Assembly (NCBI GenBank): GCA_025964935.1
Contig: JAOPXW010000263.1
Span: forward strand, 1 to 7,053
Direction: 5' to 3'
DNA: 7,053 nt
Source: Friedmanniella sp.
GTDB taxonomy: Bacteria; Actinomycetota; Actinomycetes; Propionibacteriales; Propionibacteriaceae
In this document: in pieces, positions 5,246 through 7,053 of the stretch
Layout: every line of letters begins with the position of its first letter
Position numbering within the stretch: the stretch's first letter is position 1
Notes under the pieces: model-generated
The model's database searches: none
What the model saw: only the letters and a program-made list of their open reading frames with translations
What the model was told of the DNA's origin: nothing
Program-made: the position numbers and the translations under genes

Positions 5246-6231
5246 GCACCCCGACCCCGACCGTGCTGACCACCGGGACGGCCACCGCCCCCGGCGCCGG
5301 CCCGACCGCGCCGCCCGCGTACGTCGGGGTCGACTGGGGCGGCACCAAGATCGAGGCCGTCGCGCTGGCCCCCGACGGGGTCACCCTGGCCCGGATCCGG
5401 CAGGACACCCCCCGCTCGGACTACGCCGGGTGCCTGCGCATCGTCGCCGACCTGGTGACCCGGGTGGAGGAGGCCGCGGGGGTCCGCGGCACCGTCGGGA
5501 TCGGCATCCCCGGGTCGGTCGACCCCCGGACCGGGGTGGCCAAGGGAGCCAGCTCGACCTGGCTGAACGGGCGCCACGTGGCCCGGGACCTCCGGGAGGT
5601 GCTGGGACGGGACCTGCGGCTGTCCAACGACGCCGACTGCTTCGCGGTGTCGGAGGCCGTCGACGGCGCCGGGGTCGGTCACCACGTCGTCTTCGCCGTC
5701 ATCCTGGGCTCCGGCGCCGGGGCCGGGATCGCCACCGGCGGCCGGGCCCACCACGGTCCCAACCACAGCGGGGGCGAGTGGGGCCACAACCCGCTGCCCC
5801 GGCCCGACGTCACCGAGATCCCCGGCCCGCCCTGCTACTGCGGTCGACACGGCTGCCTGGAGCGGTGGGTGTCGGGCTGGGCCTTCGCCCGTGACTACGC
5901 CCAGCACGCCGCGGTCGACCTCGCCCACCCGGTGGCCCTCACCTCGGCCGAGATCATCACCGCCATGCGCTCGGGCGACCGGCTGGCCCGCCTGGTCTGG
6001 GGCCGCTACGTCGACCGGGTGGCCCGCGGTCTCTCCCTGGTGGTCAACGCCCTGGACCCCGACATCCTCGTGATGGGCGGCGGCATGTCCAACGTCGACG
6101 AGCTCTACACCGACCTGCCGGCCCGGCTGGCCGACGAGACCTTCTCGCCCTGCTTCTACACCCCGATCGCGCGCGCCGCTCACGGCGACTCCTCCGGCGT
6201 ACGCGGCGCCGCCTGGCTCTGGAAAGAGTGA
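5242..6231 (+). CDS. ROK-family sugar kinase (fructokinase/glucokinase-like)
   Basis: This 329-residue protein is a ROK-family kinase that probably phosphorylates a hexose or related sugar with ATP in the cytoplasm. It shows the phosphate loop DWGGTKIE (31-38), a form common in fructokinase-like ROK members, then GIGIPGSVDP near residues 89-98. The predicted catalytic aspartate is D130 in SNDADCFA, followed by ILGSGAGAGI. A complete zinc site consists of H182 (GEWGHNP) and C198, C200 and C205 in CYCGRHGCLE. LVMGGGMSN marks the C-terminal nucleotide-binding part. The first 25 residues are a Thr/Pro/Ala-rich low-complexity tail not usual for the family; the start is nevertheless supported by GGAGG and the ATGA overlap. 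Its stop overlaps or nearly touches the phosphatase gene. With an FGGY kinase already present, it may act on a second sugar or a different carbon. Substrate unknown; a ROK repressor is excluded by the lack of an N-terminal helix-turn-helix. Confidence 0.9.
   Translation: MSTPTPTVLTTGTATAPGAGPTAPPAYVGVDWGGTKIEAVALAPDGVTLARIRQDTPRSDYAGCLRIVADLVTRVEEAAGVRGTVGIGIPGSVDPRTGVAKGASSTWLNGRHVARDLREVLGRDLRLSNDADCFAVSEAVDGAGVGHHVVFAVILGSGAGAGIATGGRAHHGPNHSGGEWGHNPLPRPDVTEIPGPPCYCGRHGCLERWVSGWAFARDYAQHAAVDLAHPVALTSAEIITAMRSGDRLARLVWGRYVDRVARGLSLVVNALDPDILVMGGGMSNVDELYTDLPARLADETFSPCFYTPIARAAHGDSSGVRGAAWLWKE
6221..6226 (+). promoter_or_regulatory. Ribosome binding site deciding the ATG start of the phosphatase
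   Basis: GGAAAG lies 10 nt before the ATG at 6237, but only 1 nt before the in-frame GTG at 6228. Spacing therefore favours the ATG. The GTG would give a GTGA overlap with the ROK stop and three more residues, so it cannot be excluded. Confidence 0.5.
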
Positions 6232-6236
6232 CCCGC

Positions 6237-7019
6237 ATGGACCAACCCGACCTCGAGCGCTTCGCCTTCGGCCGGCAGCTCATCTCCGACGCCGGCACGC
6301 TGGCCCTGGACTACTTCGACCGGGTGTCCAGCCTGACCGTGACCAGCAAGGGCCCGCAGGACATGGTGTCCGAGGCCGACCTGGCCGTGGAGCAGCTGAT
6401 CCGGACCCGGCTGGCCGAGGCCTACCCCGAGGACGCCTTCCTCGGCGAGGAGTCCGGCTTCTCCGAGGTCCCCGACAGCACCGGCATCTGGGTGGTCGAC
6501 CCGATCGACGGCACCCAGCCCTTCGTCAGCGGGCTCCGGACCTGGTGCATCTCCGTCGCCTACGTCCGCGACGGGGCCGTGGTCTTCGGGCTGGTCAACA
6601 ACGCCGCGGCGGGCGAGCTGTTCGCCGGCGGGGTGGGCGTGCCCGCCACCCTGAACGACCGGCCCATCGCCGGCCACCCCGGGAAGACCCTGGGTGACGG
6701 GCTGACCTTCCTGGGCTGCTCGGCGCGGATGAAGGCCGAGCAGATCGTGCCCGTCCTGGACCGGCTGATGCGCGCGGGCGGGATGTACGTCCGCAACGGG
6801 TCCGGCGCCCTCGGCCTGTGCGACGTGGCCTGCGGCCGGCTGATCGGCTACGTCGAGCCGCACATCAACTCGTGGGACTGCCTGGGGGCGATCGGGGTGC
6901 TCAACGCAGCCGACATCCCGGTCAGCGACTTCCTGGCCGGCGACGGGCTGCACCACGGCAACCGGATCGTGGCCGGGCCCAGGGCCGTGTACGCCGCCCT
7001 GGACGCCGTGCTCGGCTGA
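6237..7019 (+). CDS. Inositol-monophosphatase-family sugar phosphatase
   Basis: This 260-residue protein belongs to the Mg-dependent, lithium-sensitive IMPase superfamily, which removes phosphate from inositol phosphates, sugar phosphates, histidinol phosphate or nucleotide bisphosphates. All the metal ligands are present: E71 in LGEESG, D88 and D91 in VVDPIDGTQPF, and D214 in NSWDCLGAI. The GPQDMVSEAD segment (39-48) matches the conserved K-G-x-x-D-x-V-T/S-x-A-D region. The length is typical. The motif reads DGTQPF rather than the DGTTNF of classic inositol monophosphatase, so the substrate may differ. I chose the ATG at 6237 by ribosome-site spacing; a GTG at 6228 is the alternative. It ends the rightward operon and sits directly after the ROK kinase, which suggests it dephosphorylates an intermediate of this pathway or a toxic side product. 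HisN or CysQ function is possible but is less likely from the context. Confidence 0.9.
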   Translation: MDQPDLERFAFGRQLISDAGTLALDYFDRVSSLTVTSKGPQDMVSEADLAVEQLIRTRLAEAYPEDAFLGEESGFSEVPDSTGIWVVDPIDGTQPFVSGLRTWCISVAYVRDGAVVFGLVNNAAAGELFAGGVGVPATLNDRPIAGHPGKTLGDGLTFLGCSARMKAEQIVPVLDRLMRAGGMYVRNGSGALGLCDVACGRLIGYVEPHINSWDCLGAIGVLNAADIPVSDFLAGDGLHHGNRIVAGPRAVYAALDAVLG

Positions 7020-7030
7020 GCCGGGCTCAG
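7016..7030. terminator. Short palindrome spanning the convergent gene ends
   Basis: CTGAGC (7016-7021) and GCTCAG (7025-7030) form a perfect 6-bp stem around CGG. The palindrome contains the phosphatase TGA (7017-7019) and the TGA of the possible convergent gene (7029-7027). It could work as a compact bidirectional terminator, but there is no following T-tract on either side and the stem is short. Part of the symmetry follows simply from two facing TGA stops. Confidence 0.3.
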
Positions 7031-7053
7031 ACGACCTCGTGCAGCCAGCGCAC
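7027..7053 (-). CDS. Possible C-terminal end of a convergent gene (partial)
   Basis: Reading leftward from the right edge, eight sense codons (VRWLHEVV) run to a TGA at 7029-7027. This would place the stop 7 nt from the phosphatase stop, a tail-to-tail arrangement typical of dense genomes. Only nine codons are visible, so the gene is unrecognisable and the call rests on position and GC-rich codon use alone. Confidence 0.3.
   Translation of the reverse strand: MRWLHEVV

Overview
The window looks like chromosomal DNA of a very GC-rich actinomycete (by eye about 70% G+C or more, with almost every third codon position G or C). It carries a compact carbohydrate-catabolic locus. I cannot name the genus from this sequence.

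Layout. A divergent promoter region (2448-2634) separates two gene groups. Leftward (minus strand) run a xylose-isomerase-like TIM-barrel isomerase (1449-2447), the ThDP-binding N-terminal half of a two-subunit transketolase (538-1452) and its C-terminal half (1-541, cut by the window edge). Rightward (plus strand) run an FGGY-family sugar kinase (2635-4212), a SorC-family transcriptional regulator (4253-5245), a ROK-family sugar kinase (5242-6231) and an inositol-monophosphatase-family sugar phosphatase (6237-7019). A few codons that may be the 3' end of a convergent gene lie at the right edge. Most neighbours within each group overlap by 4 nt or lie a few bases apart, so each side is probably one translationally coupled operon. 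The SorC protein is the likely local regulator of both.

How the genes may work together. Isomerase, FGGY kinase and a dedicated split transketolase form a logical series: aldose to ketose, ketose to ketose phosphate, then transfer of a two-carbon unit into the pentose phosphate pool. This is the same enzyme set as the described D-apiose route (D-apiose isomerase, D-apulose kinase, apulose-4-phosphate transketolase AptA/AptB), and that is my leading hypothesis. The substrate cannot be proved from sequence, and the extra ROK kinase plus IMPase-family phosphatase are not part of that described core.

Most unusual points. The FGGY kinase gene contains an in-frame array of 27-bp tandem repeats (3496-3593) that inserts about 30 residues where relatives have a short turn. 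The isomerase keeps the whole xylose-isomerase metal site but appears to lack its catalytic histidine. A kinase and a phosphatase are adjacent in one operon. The promoter region carries a clear inverted repeat over the predicted -35 box and tandem hairpins in the leftward leader.
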